From Owenia fusiformis (Eukaryota; Annelida; Polychaeta; Sabellida; Oweniidae), in contig CAIIXF020000007.1 of the NCBI GenBank assembly GCA_903813345.2, positions 687,730 to 751,729 of the forward strand: a stretch of 64,000 bases of DNA, written 5' to 3'. Numbering within the stretch: the stretch's first letter is position 1; each line of letters begins with the position of its first letter. The notes under the pieces were generated by a model that worked only from the letters and a program-made list of their open reading frames with translations, ran no database searches and was not told the origin of the DNA. Positions 28,501 to 37,864 of the stretch are shown one piece after another. A program made the position numbers and the translations under genes.

Positions 28501-31500
28501 TATCTATCAAAGAGGATTGGCTTACAGACCTCCAACTCAATATTCGACCTTGACCCTGATCGGCGTCAACATTGAAACTCTCATTATTTTCTGACATTAT
28601 AAGTGACGATAAATTCATTATCAGCAATGCAAAAGATTTGTAACTAATTCTTCTTGTGTGTTTTGAAATTTTGTGTTTGGATGTAAAACCAAAACTTGTG
28701 ATTGAAATTCCTAAGTGATAAAATGGTGGCTGTTTGATTTTGAATTTTGTAATCAAGACATGACTCACTGTGTGTGACATGACTCCCTATATGGCAGAAT
28801 ATGGAGATGGAACCCTGGGGGCCCATCCTCCTTTAAGTATCCTTGTTAATTCTTGGAAGCATGGCATATTATGCCTTGACACTATTCTTAAGAAGGTGGC
28901 CAATTTGAGAAATTATTACTCACAGTCTTGCACTTGACAAGAAGTTAAAGGGGTTTTACTGTGCCTTGGTATTGATTTTTTAAAACGTATTAATACATGT
29001 TCCATGTTGATAGGCTTCACATATCAGTTTACCACAAACACTAATACAGCATTGCTTTATATGTACAGATTTATCATTGCAATTATCTGTTATGTTGGCA
29101 TAGAAACAAGAACCACGTCTTCAGTGAAAGGATTTGTTGTTATTAGTGTTGTATTAGTGTATTAGTGATTCCCATGGTGATGTGTATTTGTTGTTGTTTA
29201 TTTTTTTATACTTTTAAAGTGTTACCCCATCTGTGCATTAAGACTCATCCTTATGAAAAATAGATAGTTTTTTTTCAATGTCTATCATGCGCATGCAACC
29301 AAGTCTTACATCAAATAAGGATTTGTAAAATGCCTTGTATTTTATGCTCAATTATAATCGAAAGCAAACAATGACATAACAACATGTTATATTTGTTTGA
29401 TATTATTTTTAATGATGTCAGTCGGTTAGTAGCAGATGCAAACTAAATACAATAAGCAATAAATGTTTTAAAGTCATCATGCATTGATAATTGTAATTGA
29501 GCATGTTTAGATAAAACTGCACGTGTTTGGAGCTTTACTTCAATCTACATGCAGTTCACAGACTTGGATTATGGAAATGGAATCATATTCAAGTACTATC
29601 TAGTAATATGAAAGAGTCTGAGATTTAGAAAGTAATATGGATGAATTATAATGTTATCATTGAAATAATTAAAAACTAAAAAATGTCTGAAAATACTGCA
29701 TCATAAGAGTACTGATACTGATATCTATATTATCCAGATACCTGCATGGATAAAAGAAGAACTTGCTGTGTCTGAGATGGATGAAAGAGAGAATGCTGAT
29801 ACAAGTGAACAATCAGATGATGAACTTACAACCAATGATACATCAATGTCCAGTATACAGATAAACAATGATCTCAGGCCTAAACACAGTAAGTACTTTA
29901 ACTTTTAAAGATGAGTTGTGAATTTTCTAAAACAAATTGGCTCAATTTTACAATATAATTTTGTCTTTGGTATGTCTATTGGTATATAATAGAGCATGAG
30001 ATCTGATATTTTAAAATAACTGTTACTAAGTTGAATCAGTCAGTTCCCACAATGTATCAATGTATTCAATATACATATTAAAGTTGCAGTCATTTTTCTC
30101 TGGTCATCTGAGTTTGGAATATACTAAAGGAATCAAAATCTCTAGTTCTTCTCATGTAATAAACAAAACTATTATGCTTTGATTCAGATCACAAGTCAAA
30201 CAATGCAGTGCACAAGTCTGCCAGTGTTCCAATAATGGCACCAGGGAGTCAAAAGGTATTGATTACTTTGAAACAGTAACTCATTTGAAAAATAGCCCAA
30301 TTTAAATTGGTATGTTTTGTGATTTTTTCTATTACATGTATTTTGATTTGATACATAAAATAATCAATTGTCATCAGCCATAACAACTATTGACAATGCA
30401 CAAAATATGAAATCTAAAGGCAATAGCGAACCAAACAAGTTATAACTTCCTCTTACTATACTACATGTATTGTACTGTACTGTATTGTACTGCACTTTAC
30501 TGCACTGCACTACATTGTACTGTACTATACTATAATAATAAAAATATATATGCATTTACTTTTATTTGTAGAACACTTTATCAGGTGGTCACATGAAAGG
30601 GCCAAAAGCAAAGGCCCATAGTGATATAGGACCCATAGAGTTCACACCTGTTGACCCTCTCTCCAGTTCTAGCTCCAGTGAGACTATGGCAAACTCAGCC
30701 AGGTATGTCCTAATTCAACCAAATACAGAAATTTACAGAATATTTAGACTTTAAATGATATTTATCAAATAAGACATGGCCAATATTAAAGTTTTATTTC
30801 GCACTTGATTGTTTGCGTATTTCACATTGATTGCTTGGATATGCACATTGATTTCTTGTATATTGCACATTGATTGTTTGTATATTGCATAATGATTGTT
30901 TGTGTATCGTACATTGATTGTTTGTATATCGCATAATGATTGCTTGTACATGTATATTGCACATTGTTTTTGTATATTGCAGTCCTGTGGAGGACAAGAA
31001 GGAGTTGGGCCCCAATAAGAAGGTAACCTCTCCCCCCAGGAAGGTTCCTGGCCCCTCCCCCTACAAGACAAAGGTGGGTCCCATGCCTGTGCAACCACAG
31101 AAACCACTAAACAGACTCAGGGCACAGAACAAAGGCAGGACAAGAATGTAAGAATTACGATTTCTGAATCATAACTTGGTTAATGAGAACATTGGGTCAA
31201 CATGAGGTCACACATGATATGACATTCTCATTTTAGAAAAAGTATGTGTGAATCATATTCACTTTTTGCCCTGTCTTCAGGCACTCTATATTTCAATTTT
31301 CATGATTGCTAAAATTGAATTTTTTACAGTCAAGAGCAAGGAGCCATAGCTAAAGAACCCCCACCACAGCGAGGTCTTGTTTCTGATGTAACACAGAAAA
31401 AGCGGGAAGAGACCCTACTATTAGAGTTTGAAAAGATGAAAGAGGAGAAGAGAAGGACAGAGGAGAGATTACGAGAGCTTGAAGAAAAACACAGAAGAGA

Positions 31501-32742
31501 TGAAAGACAGATAAAAGAAATTGCTGAGAAACAGGCAAAGGTAAAATGAAAAAAGTCTAAAACAGACTTATCGGCAAGATGTTGTCCTCGGTGAAATTGT
31601 ATCCCAGATTAGTCCTGAATATGTTCATACAGCAAATGCATGCCACAGTTTGTAGCCATATAGACAATTTATCATTGTCTCCTGAAGAAGCATTTTGTCT
31701 CTATGTCATCCTCAATTCGTAGCTTTATATTGGACTGTTTATTGTCCTGTATTATTTTTTTAGGTTATTGTTATTTATTTCTATATAATTCAACATAATT
31801 ATTTACATAGATTGTGAGGGGTCGAGGCTACATAGCATTATTGGCCCCCCTCTAGAAAGTTAAAAACATATAATAAATCACTGGAGTGTGTAGGATTGCA
31901 ACGGACAGACGGTCGTCCTGTATTGTCACTAAAATGAATAAAAAATAATGAATATTTCGTTGAAACATATTTTATCAACATAAGTAGAAGAAAGTACTTA
32001 CAACTGTGCTGGTAGCATTGAAAGGTTTTTGTGCATATGCCTCAGACTGTGTATTTATGATGATATCATTTTTGTTTCCAGGAGAGAGAGAAAGAATTAA
32101 CAAATGAGATTAGAAACCTCCGTCAAGAATTGATTCAGCAGAGTGGGAAGATGCAGGAGAATTATAATGTGGTCCTCAATTTACAGGTAGGCTAGGCTAC
32201 AAAAGTGACAAAACAAGAAATTCATTCAATTTTAAAGCAAGACGATAGAAAAGATAAAGATTTAATTTAAGCAAAGTTAATAATTTGTTTTCTGTTAGAG
32301 CAATGATCAAATACAAAATATGCCATGTATGGAAGGATCAATTCATGAGTTTCACCAAAGTAACAGTAATGTTATATATATGCAGGAACAGTTGGTAAAA
32401 GTGTTACAATAGTAACAATAATGTCATGTATAATGCTGGAACAATCAGTGAAAGTATTACCATAGTAACAGTAATATATATTGCAGGAACGGTTGGTAAA
32501 AGTGTCACCATAGTAACAGTAATGTCATGTTTATTACAGAAACAGTTAGTGAAAGTGTCACCATAGAAATAGTAATATTGTATTTAAATATATTGCAGGA
32601 ACAACTGGTGAAAGTGCAGTCAGACCAGATGCGGATGAGTGCTAGGGAGCAACGAGCAAATACTAAAGGTGCAAACTCTCGAGCCAACTCAAGAAACTCT
32701 TTGAATAATAATAAAGAGAGTAAAGTGTGTAGTATACAATGA
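2529..32742 (+). CDS. nek9-like: NEK9-like protein kinase with N-terminal caspase-fold (DUF4347-like) domain, RCC1 repeats, coiled coil and CaaX-like end; 29 coding exons
   Basis: Exons: 2529-2895, 9362-9462, 10000-10173, 10440-10513, 12266-12369, 12671-12890, 13285-13401, 13795-13936, 14267-14395, 14790-14915, 15319-15407, 16967-17048, 17253-17407, 17672-17812, 18118-18240, 18464-18650, 18996-19482, 19717-19872, 20137-20290, 21086-21229, 22125-22248, 22740-22814, 29738-29888, 30188-30255, 30572-30702, 30983-31147, 31330-31540, 32082-32186, 32599-32742. All junctions are AG/GT, phases agree throughout, and the total is 4446 nt (1481 residues). An in-frame TAG at 2523-2525 fixes ATG 2529 as the start; an acceptor at 2465-2466 suggests an upstream non-coding exon. 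Order: caspase-like domain about 84-238, kinase 264-516, RCC1 repeats about 576-885, low-complexity linkers, coiled coil about 1340-1450. NEK9 kinases act in mitosis (family knowledge). Kinase motifs and the RCC1 stretch [13 protein letters not shown] favour NEK9 over NEK8. Weakest points are the exon 6 donor (gttggt) and the exon 21 start. Confidence 0.85.
4428..6748. repeat. ~180-bp tandem array, left arm of the foldback element
   Basis: The core gaattgtacaatatcaggtc recurs about every 180 bases (near 4430, 4610, 4792, 4973, 5164, 5343, 5525, 5710, 5893, 6097, then 6634 after an insertion). Each unit also carries tagtgtggaactaagatgta. Divergence among copies is moderate. Confidence 0.85.
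6233..6595. mobile_element. Small element nested in the left arm of the foldback
   Basis: This segment interrupts the 180-bp periodicity and is bounded by inverted ends agaatcagatc (6233-6243) and gatctgattct (6585-6595). It has no matching part in the right arm. Probably a MITE-type insertion. Confidence 0.5.
7055..8230. repeat. ~180-bp tandem array, right arm, inverted relative to the left
   Basis: The same unit appears in the opposite orientation. Its core (gacctgatattgtacaatt) lies near 7200, 7385, 7565, 7750, 7935 and 8115. Confidence 0.85.
11285..11476. mobile_element. MITE with acagtaaaacctgt-type ends
   Basis: Left end caagtaaaacctgtctaatc and right end acaggttttactgta are inverted matches, and related copies occur elsewhere in the window (about 14940-15175 and 36900-37060). 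It lies in intron 4 of the kinase gene and contains no gene. Confidence 0.55.
12266..14915 (+). CDS. Exons 5-10 of the NEK9-like gene: NIMA-family Ser/Thr kinase domain
   Basis: The domain begins at [11 protein letters not shown] (residue 264) with glycine loop VGKGAYGAA split by intron 5. The ATP-binding Lys sits in VILKEVN, and ALNEWKVL gives the helix-C Glu. The catalytic loop HRDLKTAN (H385, D387, K389, N392) is split by intron 7, the DFG motif is at 405-407, and the activation segment reads [12 protein letters not shown]. The later landmark [13 protein letters not shown] is present. All catalytic residues are intact, so an active kinase is expected. DDDSLV followed by KEV resembles NEK9; HRDLKT and the F of DFG are closer to NEK8. 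The C-lobe ends near residue 516. Confidence 0.92.
14940..15175. mobile_element. MITE-like repeat, same family as at 11.3 kb
   Basis: The left part gtggaaacctgcatgtag and the right end cacaggttttactgtac are inverted. The inside is rich in cacttaatat/gaacacttat inverted pieces. It lies in intron 10. Confidence 0.45.
17114..17172. repeat. (TATTA)n microsatellite
   Basis: About eleven uninterrupted 5-bp units in intron 12 of the kinase gene. Confidence 0.95.
17253..19482 (+). CDS. Exons 13-17 of the NEK9-like gene: RCC1-type propeller repeats
   Basis: Successive exons encode RCC1-like blades with the pattern of a Gly-rich turn, hydrophobic strand, W/C-G-x-G and LG. Examples are [14 protein letters not shown] (exon 13), [12 protein letters not shown] (exon 14), [14 protein letters not shown] (exon 15), [14 protein letters not shown] (exon 16) and [13 protein letters not shown] plus LYFWGTRY (exon 17). 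That gives about six blades; blade two has lost its Trp. In NEK9 this domain restrains the kinase and binds partners (family knowledge). The long exon 17 runs on into a Ser/Pro-rich linker that has no propeller character. Confidence 0.88.
20303..20668 (+). repeat. 38-bp minisatellite with a 114-bp trimeric higher-order unit
   Basis: From 20341 to about 20668, units of 38 bp (tgatttatcctatacactta and so on) run for about 8.6 copies, after a degenerate start. Positions 31-38 of the unit alternate in a fixed three-unit order (caagcttc, caaatatc, caaatatc) and tgat/ttat alternates with it, so the true period is 114 bp. The array abuts exon 19, whose last bases (cctatacacctactcag) match the unit, so it appears seeded from the exon edge. 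Confidence 0.9.
21466..21526 (+). CDS. Possible alternative exon of the NEK9-like gene
   Basis: A stretch with a good acceptor (ttttacaacatttag) and donor (gtatat) encodes [20 protein letters not shown] in frame after exon 20. It ends in phase 0. It can join an alternative exon 21 start at 22093 (acceptor cacag at 22088-22092), which is also phase 0. The long form would add 31 residues compared with the direct 21229 to 22125 splice. Both routes keep the frame. There is no family motif to choose between them. Confidence 0.35.
22340..22460. mobile_element. Short palindromic MITE-like sequence
   Basis: Perfect stem atgtcaccac/gtggtgacat at 22353-22378. A second ggtggtgacattttgcatgt follows at about 22430, a sequence shared with intron 16 near 18790 (ggtgacattttgcatgttac). 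Dispersed repeat in intron 21. Confidence 0.45.
23482..23555 (+). repeat. tRNA-like sequence (Asn GTT-like anticodon arm), probably a pseudogene or SINE head
   Basis: It contains gttagtacagtggcagagtg (weak A box), the arm ctcggctgttacttcgaagg that resembles tRNA-Asn(GTT), and B-box-like gggtacgaatccc, then a T run that could end pol III transcription. The acceptor stem halves do not pair, so a working tRNA is unlikely. Confidence 0.4.
24340..25800 (+). mobile_element. 5'-truncated non-LTR retrotransposon (LINE), reverse transcriptase C-terminal part
   Basis: Reading frames 24395-24967 and 25015-25653 are adjacent parts of one LINE ORF2, separated by a frameshift near 24950. The first begins just before the RT catalytic motif FADDIVL (Tyr of YADD replaced by Phe, a common LINE variant) and lacks the fingers and upstream RT blocks. 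The second carries the C-terminal Cys/His segment ([19 protein letters not shown]). An A-rich tail, aaataaataaataaaaaaaa-like, ends the element at about 25770-25800. It is dead on arrival, lying in intron 22 of the kinase gene. Confidence 0.8.
26229..26264. repeat. Perfect 16-bp hairpin
   Basis: ttccaatgtagatgcc and its exact complement are separated by a 4-base loop. No U-tract follows; it is probably the relic of a small inverted duplication. Confidence 0.8.
26925..26959 (-). terminator. Poly(A) signals of the RPGG-repeat gene
   Basis: AATAAA on the minus strand at 26954-26959 and again at 26925-26930, about 115-145 bases after the TAA stop (27072-27074). Confidence 0.6.
27072..27512 (-). 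CDS. Small secreted Arg-Pro-Gly-Gly repeat protein, nested antisense in a kinase-gene intron
   Basis: One coding exon of 146 residues. Residues 1-21 ([21 protein letters not shown]) form a clear signal peptide; the mature chain starts [10 protein letters not shown]. Residues about 33-70 are Ser/His/Gly/Gln-rich ([15 protein letters not shown]). The rest is GRPGGRPGG, a four-residue RPGG repeat of about a dozen units, interrupted by two [12 protein letters not shown]-type blocks. There is no Cys, and the mature chain is strongly basic. Upstream are an acceptor (ttttaag, just above 27534), a 5' UTR exon and a TATA box; downstream are two AATAAA signals. Such chains occur among basic antimicrobial, silk-like and matrix proteins, but no known family is recognised and the role is unknown. 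It lies wholly inside intron 22 of the NEK9-like gene, on the opposite strand. Confidence 0.75.
   Translation of the reverse strand: MTKMRIALVILFVACIIAIQARRGTKGRGKKQESHSEGHSVGQSGGQSIGHSGGHSSGGQSEGPKGRAGGQSKGRPGRPEGRPGGRPGDRSGGDSSGGQSKGRPGRPGGRPGGRPGGRPGGRPGGRPGGRPGGRPGGRPGGRQGKD
27983..28042 (-). other. Probable 5' UTR exon of the RPGG-repeat gene
   Basis: The minus-strand segment ends ...caagtcaactg followed by donor gtatgtattt (27982 downward). It begins about 25-30 bases below the TATA box and has no start codon in frame. The intron to the coding exon would be about 450 bases. Confidence 0.6.
28065..28070 (-). promoter_or_regulatory. TATA box of the RPGG-repeat gene
   Basis: TATAAA on the minus strand in the context gagcttataaacagag, at the proper distance above the predicted UTR exon. 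Confidence 0.65.
30455..30542. repeat. Imperfect (TACTG)n low-complexity tract
   Basis: Runs of tgtactgtactgtattgtac and tactgcactgcac just before exon 25 of the kinase gene. Confidence 0.8.
30813..30982 (+). repeat. ~22-bp tandem repeat running up to the exon 26 acceptor
   Basis: The unit attgtttgtatattgcacattg is repeated about seven times with drift. Its last copy forms the actual splice acceptor tgtatattgcag at 30971-30982. Confidence 0.8.
31330..32742 (+). CDS. Exons 27-29 of the NEK9-like gene: coiled coil and C-terminal tail
   Basis: Exons 27 and 28 encode a charged heptad-rich helix (for example [20 protein letters not shown] and [11 protein letters not shown]), matching the C-terminal coiled coil through which NEK9 dimerises. 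Exon 29 continues with [13 protein letters not shown], then an Asn/Ser/Arg-rich tail ending KVCSIQ and TGA at 32740-32742. The last four residues, C-S-I-Q, have the form of a CaaX prenylation box. Earlier, exon 23 begins IPAWIKEEL, which resembles the conserved P-G/A-W-L/I-K/R-x-E-L patch just upstream of the human NEK9 C-terminal region. Confidence 0.8.
32370..32598 (+). repeat. ~53-bp degenerate tandem copies of the exon 29 acceptor and start
   Basis: Copies of (a)cag followed by GAACAGTTGGTAAAAGTG start at about 32386, 32439, 32487 and 32540, before the real exon at 32599 (gaacaactggtgaaagtg). Three of the four keep an AG acceptor. Stops appear soon after in these copies. Confidence 0.8.
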
Positions 32743-34805
32743 CCCCACCTGGAGTGAACACAGTGATAAAACAGCTTAGAGGAAGTGTGTATTTTGCAAT
32801 GACCCTGTGCATAGGGAACATATGTGTTGTTGAACTGTAAGCAGTCACATAAGGGATGATCTGGAACAATGGACAAGTCCATGATCCTGTGTGTTAACTT
32901 ATTGGTGTTAAGGTGGTTGATTCATGAAGAATGAAGGCAAAGAAAAACACTGGAATGGATTCAGTAACATGCAATAAAACTAAGAATCCCTGATGGATTA
33001 ACTTTCACAGACAACATATCATAGGATGTATGATTCTATCTCAACAATGATATTAATGTTTAATAGAGTGTCAGAATGGCTTCAAACATATATATGCACA
33101 ATCAAAATGACCTAGATTAGCCAATGATTTGATGGATGTAGTTGATGATATGTGTTAATCCCATTCATATAAACAGACCTTAGCCCCATGTGGTTCATGT
33201 TGATGTAAAACAATTTAGTATTTATTATGAAGGGAATTTCTTGCATTTTCAACGTGTCAGAGTATGGCTATATTGTGTATTTTGATGGTCATGTTTGAAT
33301 CTCATACACATTCATGATAAAATAAAGAATCCCAGGGGAGCCTCTAAATGCGTACCAATCATAGAACTACTGAGAAGTATCCCCATATGAGACTCTAAAA
33401 GTGTACATGTATCTCTTTACCCTTCTGGAATCCCCTTAAGATTCTCAAAAGATTTCTTGTAGCGTCAGTTTTGTAATATCAATTGACTGAAGTGTTTAAT
33501 ATTATATCACTGTACAAGAAGTTTATTTTACATAAAAGACAATGGAGAAAAAACACATTGTTTTTGAGAAATAACAATAATGCCACCACACTGCTGTGTT
33601 GCAAGTAGTAGATTTACCATTCATTCAAATTGCCAATGATTTAAATTGTCCAGTTGCAATGTGGGACACAAAGAGTGCTTTAAGCTTGAATATTGCTCCA
33701 ACTCATCTGTATCAATTGACAATTGTCACTACAAATGTTGTCAGTTCTTGCAGACTATTTGCTGGAAGGATATTTTTTTCACCATGTGTATATCTCTAAC
33801 ATTATACTCAACTCATGAATATTAAAGAAAAATATCTAATCATTTTGTAAATGTCCACTTTATATATGATGTATGTCTATTTCTATATTATTACATATTT
33901 GTGATACAAGTTGAAAGTGCAATATTGAATGTCCATAATCTTACTATTTTAGTGCATGAAAGCATATCTTTATAATTATTAGCAAACCTCCTTGAAGACT
34001 TCCACATATAAAATTGTAACTATAGTAACAATGAACCTTTAAAGGGGTCTTGGAAGGGGTTTAGAGTCTTGTTACAATATGAGCTATTTCCTTTATACGG
34101 TCAAGACGGTATTTGATATATGTACCATGTATATTATAGATTGTATATATCTTTAGATGAGAACTCTATTAGATAGAACCCCAAATCCTATACAGACTCT
34201 TCATTTAGCAAGATATGTTAAAATATTGTATTTTTGGTATCCCACTGATTTTAAACATGTTATGATACGAAACCCTGACCATATCAAAAAAAACAAACAT
34301 TATGTTGCCACGGATGTATAAAGCATAGTGTATTTGTAACAACAAAAATGTAACTGCTAAATAATGAATATGACTTTTGAAGGTTTATTTTTAAAATCCG
34401 TCCCCTCTACAAATATATATTTTATAACGTGACAATCAGATTGATGTATTGTTTTACAATTGTGTATTGTCTTAATAAGTAGAATGCAGTCATTGTGACT
34501 TCTTGTATTGTGTAATACTATCACCATGACAACAAGCAAACATATTATCTACAGGTATTGAAAATGTTTACAAATATAACTTGTATAACCATTGCATGCA
34601 TAGGATATCAATTAGCATGCCATTTTGTAATGTGAATCAGATTTTTTTATAGAAATAATAGATCTAATAGTTTTATAAAAAATAATTTTGTGTTCTTTTA
34701 TTATCAAAAATCTTGAATCCTGAAGAGGTTTATTTGGAGATAATGGGGAATTGTTTGAATGTATAGTAACTCTGACAGAGCTCAGATAATATCAATTGTG
34801 GCAAT
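32743..34805 (+). other. 3' UTR / downstream flank of the NEK9-like gene
   Basis: AT-rich sequence without coding signals. Candidate poly(A) signal AATAAA at 33321-33326, about 580 bases after the stop. A longer UTR cannot be excluded because ATTAAA forms also occur near 33.8 kb. Confidence 0.4.
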
Positions 34806-35331
34806 CACAGCCCGGAAGAGCCTGACTACGGTAAAGTCAGATACCGTTGTCACAAATGGCGGACATAACCGTCGCTTCAATAAGATTTTCATGATTTGTA
34901 TGTTTAATAGAGCACCTAGATTAAATTCCTTTAGAACAACAATCAATCAAAGTGTCTTAATACTCATTGTACAGTTAATAATGTTCTACCATCGAAATAA
35001 AGTATTTAATTTAACCGATCAAAATGAGATACGGGACAACGGACACTGTAATTACCATATGCCGTTGTCTTTCTAAATTACTCAAATTCAGATTCCGTTG
35101 TCATTGACGATATCGAAGACGCTTTATTGTGGCGATTCACGACCAAATTTGATCGAAAATGGGATTTCATATAATACATTATCACAAGAGCTTATAAGCA
35201 TGCACAGAATTAGCGACGATAAAATCCCATGAAATGAGGACCAAGTGATTTAACAGTTGGAGAGACGGCTATGTCCGCCATTTGTGACAACGGTATCTGA
35301 CTTTACCGTAGTCAGGCTATTCCGGGGTGTG
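34806..35331. mobile_element. 526-bp MITE with ~75-bp terminal inverted repeats
   Basis: The left end starts cacagcccggaagagcctga and the right end, read in reverse, starts cacaccccggaatagcctga. The match continues for about 75 bases with few changes. The flanks show a possible short AAT duplication. The inside is AT-rich with no transposase, so it is non-autonomous. Confidence 0.85.
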
Positions 35332-35945
35332 AATAAATGGTTGGAGCGAATCCCATTTTCCTCTGTGTGTGCAGGGTGGTGGTCGTAGTGTTCCTCCACC
35401 GTCTCAATGAGACACGCTTTTCACTAAACCCCCACTGTTTAACTTTACCAATATTATCAACAACAAACACAAAAAATGCAAGTTTACATATCCTTTATTC
35501 TGTATTAACTGATATCATACAAACAAAGTCACAAGTCAAGCACAATGTCACAAAAGTTTCATCAAGTTCAAATGTGGATCTAAAACAGGTGTTCACGTCT
35601 GAAAACTCAAAGGGGCAGCTGGGTTTACACACTGCTCCTGCTCCTGCTCCTTGCTTTTATATTTTTGTCACATGGCCCATTGGACCCTAAGCAATGAACA
35701 CTAACCAGCTCCCTGCAATGTATATTAACTGATCTAGTGTACTAACATGTTAAAAATAGAAATAGATTATATATAGCCAAATTCTTATATCACGTTGAAA
35801 TGTACAGTAAAACATTTCGAGGATTCGACATTGTCGAGATTCTGAATTTTGAAGAAATATGAACACATTCTCAATAGATATTTATAGTTCTTTTGACCAC
35901 ATAGCTATATAATAGTAATTTGAAAAGAATTTCAAATGAATATCA
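35332..35945. other. No gene recognised
   Basis: A chance frame at 35337-35690 lacks any family feature. A gtacagtaaaacatttcgag piece at about 35801 is another trace of the acagtaaaac MITE family. Confidence 0.5.
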
Positions 35946-36198
35946 CAGATGCGAGTAGAAATAATCTTGATTTACGTCATTAAAAATTCACAATTCATTC
36001 AAACCGATTTCATATTTGTAATCTACATGTAAAATTACATTTAGAAATGTGGTTTTGAAAAGAGTTTATCAACTTTGAAAATTTAATTTTCTTTGAAAAT
36101 GTGACTTCTAGGTCGGGGAGATTCCCCATAGAACCCATGGTAAAACCACAAAAAGTGAAATATCTTTTCTTGTGTTTGGTAGATAATATTTTCTTTTA

Positions 36199-36643
36199 TT
36201 CCATAATACTACTGTTTTCCCAGGGAAATATGAAGGAATAAAAATCGTATTGAATCGTATTACATGAAAAAATCGTATTGTCCCCGGGAAAAAAATCGTA
36301 TTGGAGCGTATTACATGAAAAAATCGTATTGTCCCCGGGAAAAAAATCGTATTGGAGCATATTTACCTATTTTCGGTTTCCCGGTTATTTTTTCCCAGTT
36401 ATCTGCATTTTCCAAATGTAGCATTTTAGAGGGGTGTATTGTGGAATAAATAGGTTATTTCTGGTCGGGATTGAATATGAGTTTTATTCCTCGGAAAATA
36501 TGATATTGACCTTGGGCTATATGATATTGACACTCGGTCGCTGCGCTCCCTCGGTCAATATCATATTACCCTTCGGCCAATATCATATTGTCCCTCGGAA
36601 TAAAACCCATATTCAATCCCTCCCAGTAAATAACCTATATTTA
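36199..36643. mobile_element. Composite insertion inside TIR element copy 1
   Basis: The copy at 47.2-48.1 kb reads straight through (cttttactggacata on the complement), so this 445-bp block is an insertion. It is flanked by TTTA at 36195-36198 and 36640-36643, a likely target duplication. It holds a 51-bp tandem duplication (aaaaaatcgtattgtccccg) and the palindromic MITE at 36450-36638. Confidence 0.7.
36450..36638. mobile_element. Palindromic MITE (ataggttattt ends)
   Basis: Left ataggttatttctggtcggg and right complement ataggttatttactgggagg. The hairpin goes on through gaatatgagttttattcc, and the centre carries (ca)atatgatattg motifs. A second, more decayed copy lies at about 62945-63122. 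Confidence 0.75.
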
Positions 36644-36899
36644 CTGGACATATTTTAATTTGTATAACTATCAGATACATAAAGGTAATATGAAAAGTGA
36701 ACCACTAAAACTGATGCATATTCAAGTTTCCCCCGAATCAGCCACCTAGCGGCGAAACTGGTAACTACCTACTCGCATCTGAGTAATTTAGTCATGCTAG
36801 AAAGCTCCATTATAAGTGAGACCATTCCAAAAGTTTTGAGTGTTTAACTTTCAAATATTTGAGCAATTTTGTTTGAAACATGTGATATTTTATAAAAAG

Positions 36900-37060
36900 T
36901 ATTCAGATTAGACAGGTTAATTTTTCAAATTGGAAGTTGCTCACATTTCAAGGTTTTTTTTAACATGGGAGTCAATGGGAGGAAAAAATGGGACCGAAAA
37001 AAGTGTCCAGGACATGTTCGGATTAGCCAGGTGTTTGGCTAAACATGTTTTACTGTACTT
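36900..37060. mobile_element. MITE-like repeat of the acagtaaaac family
   Basis: Contains agacaggttaatttttcaaa at the left and the right end gtgtttggctaaacatgttttactgta. This resembles the element at 11285-11476 in order and motifs. Confidence 0.45.
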
Positions 37061-37109
37061 TAAATATTTAAAGTGACAATGCAGATGCAAACACAATATA
37101 TGTAACACC

Positions 37110-37127
37110 TTTATTACCGCCTTTATT
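37110..37127 (-). terminator. Candidate poly(A) signals of nAChR-like gene A
   Basis: AATAAA on the minus strand at 37122-37127 and 37110-37115, about 740 bases after the stop. Confidence 0.35.
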
Positions 37128-37864
37128 TTCATAAAACTTCAATCGACCATGTCTGTATACTCTCCATAAAACGAAGAAATAAAGAAACATAAACATACCT
37201 AAGAATATCAGTGGTAAATATCAATAAATAAGATGTTATATCGATATATACATTTTTTCAACAAACAAACATCTTCACAAAATATTTAAACTCAAAACGT
37301 GGATTTCATCTTCATAAAAGTGGAAGTCCAACTGTTTAGGGCAACTGTTCAATTTTTCAAATTGAGGCCAATTTTTTTTAAATAGGCACATTTTCAAAAA
37401 TGGAGTATATTTTGGAAAAAGTTAACCAGCCTGAATGTACTGGAATGTTTTATCTAAAATTCTACTGGGTGGGAAATTTGCACACAGGGATCTACCATTC
37501 CTCAACTGGTTTATATTAATAGAAGGCTTTTTTGCACAAGGTAGCCCTTATACCTGATCCATATATCAATACTGATTAATATAAGTGATTTTCTAAACTT
37601 ATCCCAACAGTCATCTTTTAAACAAATGCAATAGCAAATTGATCAAAAATCAACGTATCGAGTGTATTTGGCAAAAAGTTCACCTTGAATAATTGGATCA
37701 AGTCAGAATAGGGCATCCCAGAGCACTTGGAGTTCCACATACAGCCAAATATCAATGCCAAATAACATTGAAATACCTTTAGATAAAGTCAGTTTTAGAG
37801 AATTTAGTTTTTCAGACTCATTTCTGTCCGCTGGCACTTTACATGATATGATTTAATGGCCTTT

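Larger units (their letters stand above)
35946..36781 (+). mobile_element. TIR element copy 1 (cagatgcgagtag ends) carrying a nested insertion
   Basis: Left end cagatgcgagtag at 35946 and right end ctactcgcatctg at 36769-36781. The sequence outside the insert (36199-36643) matches the inverted copy at 47199-48100, including the blocks with ggtcggggagattcccc and ccccgaatcagccacct. No transposase is seen. Confidence 0.75.
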
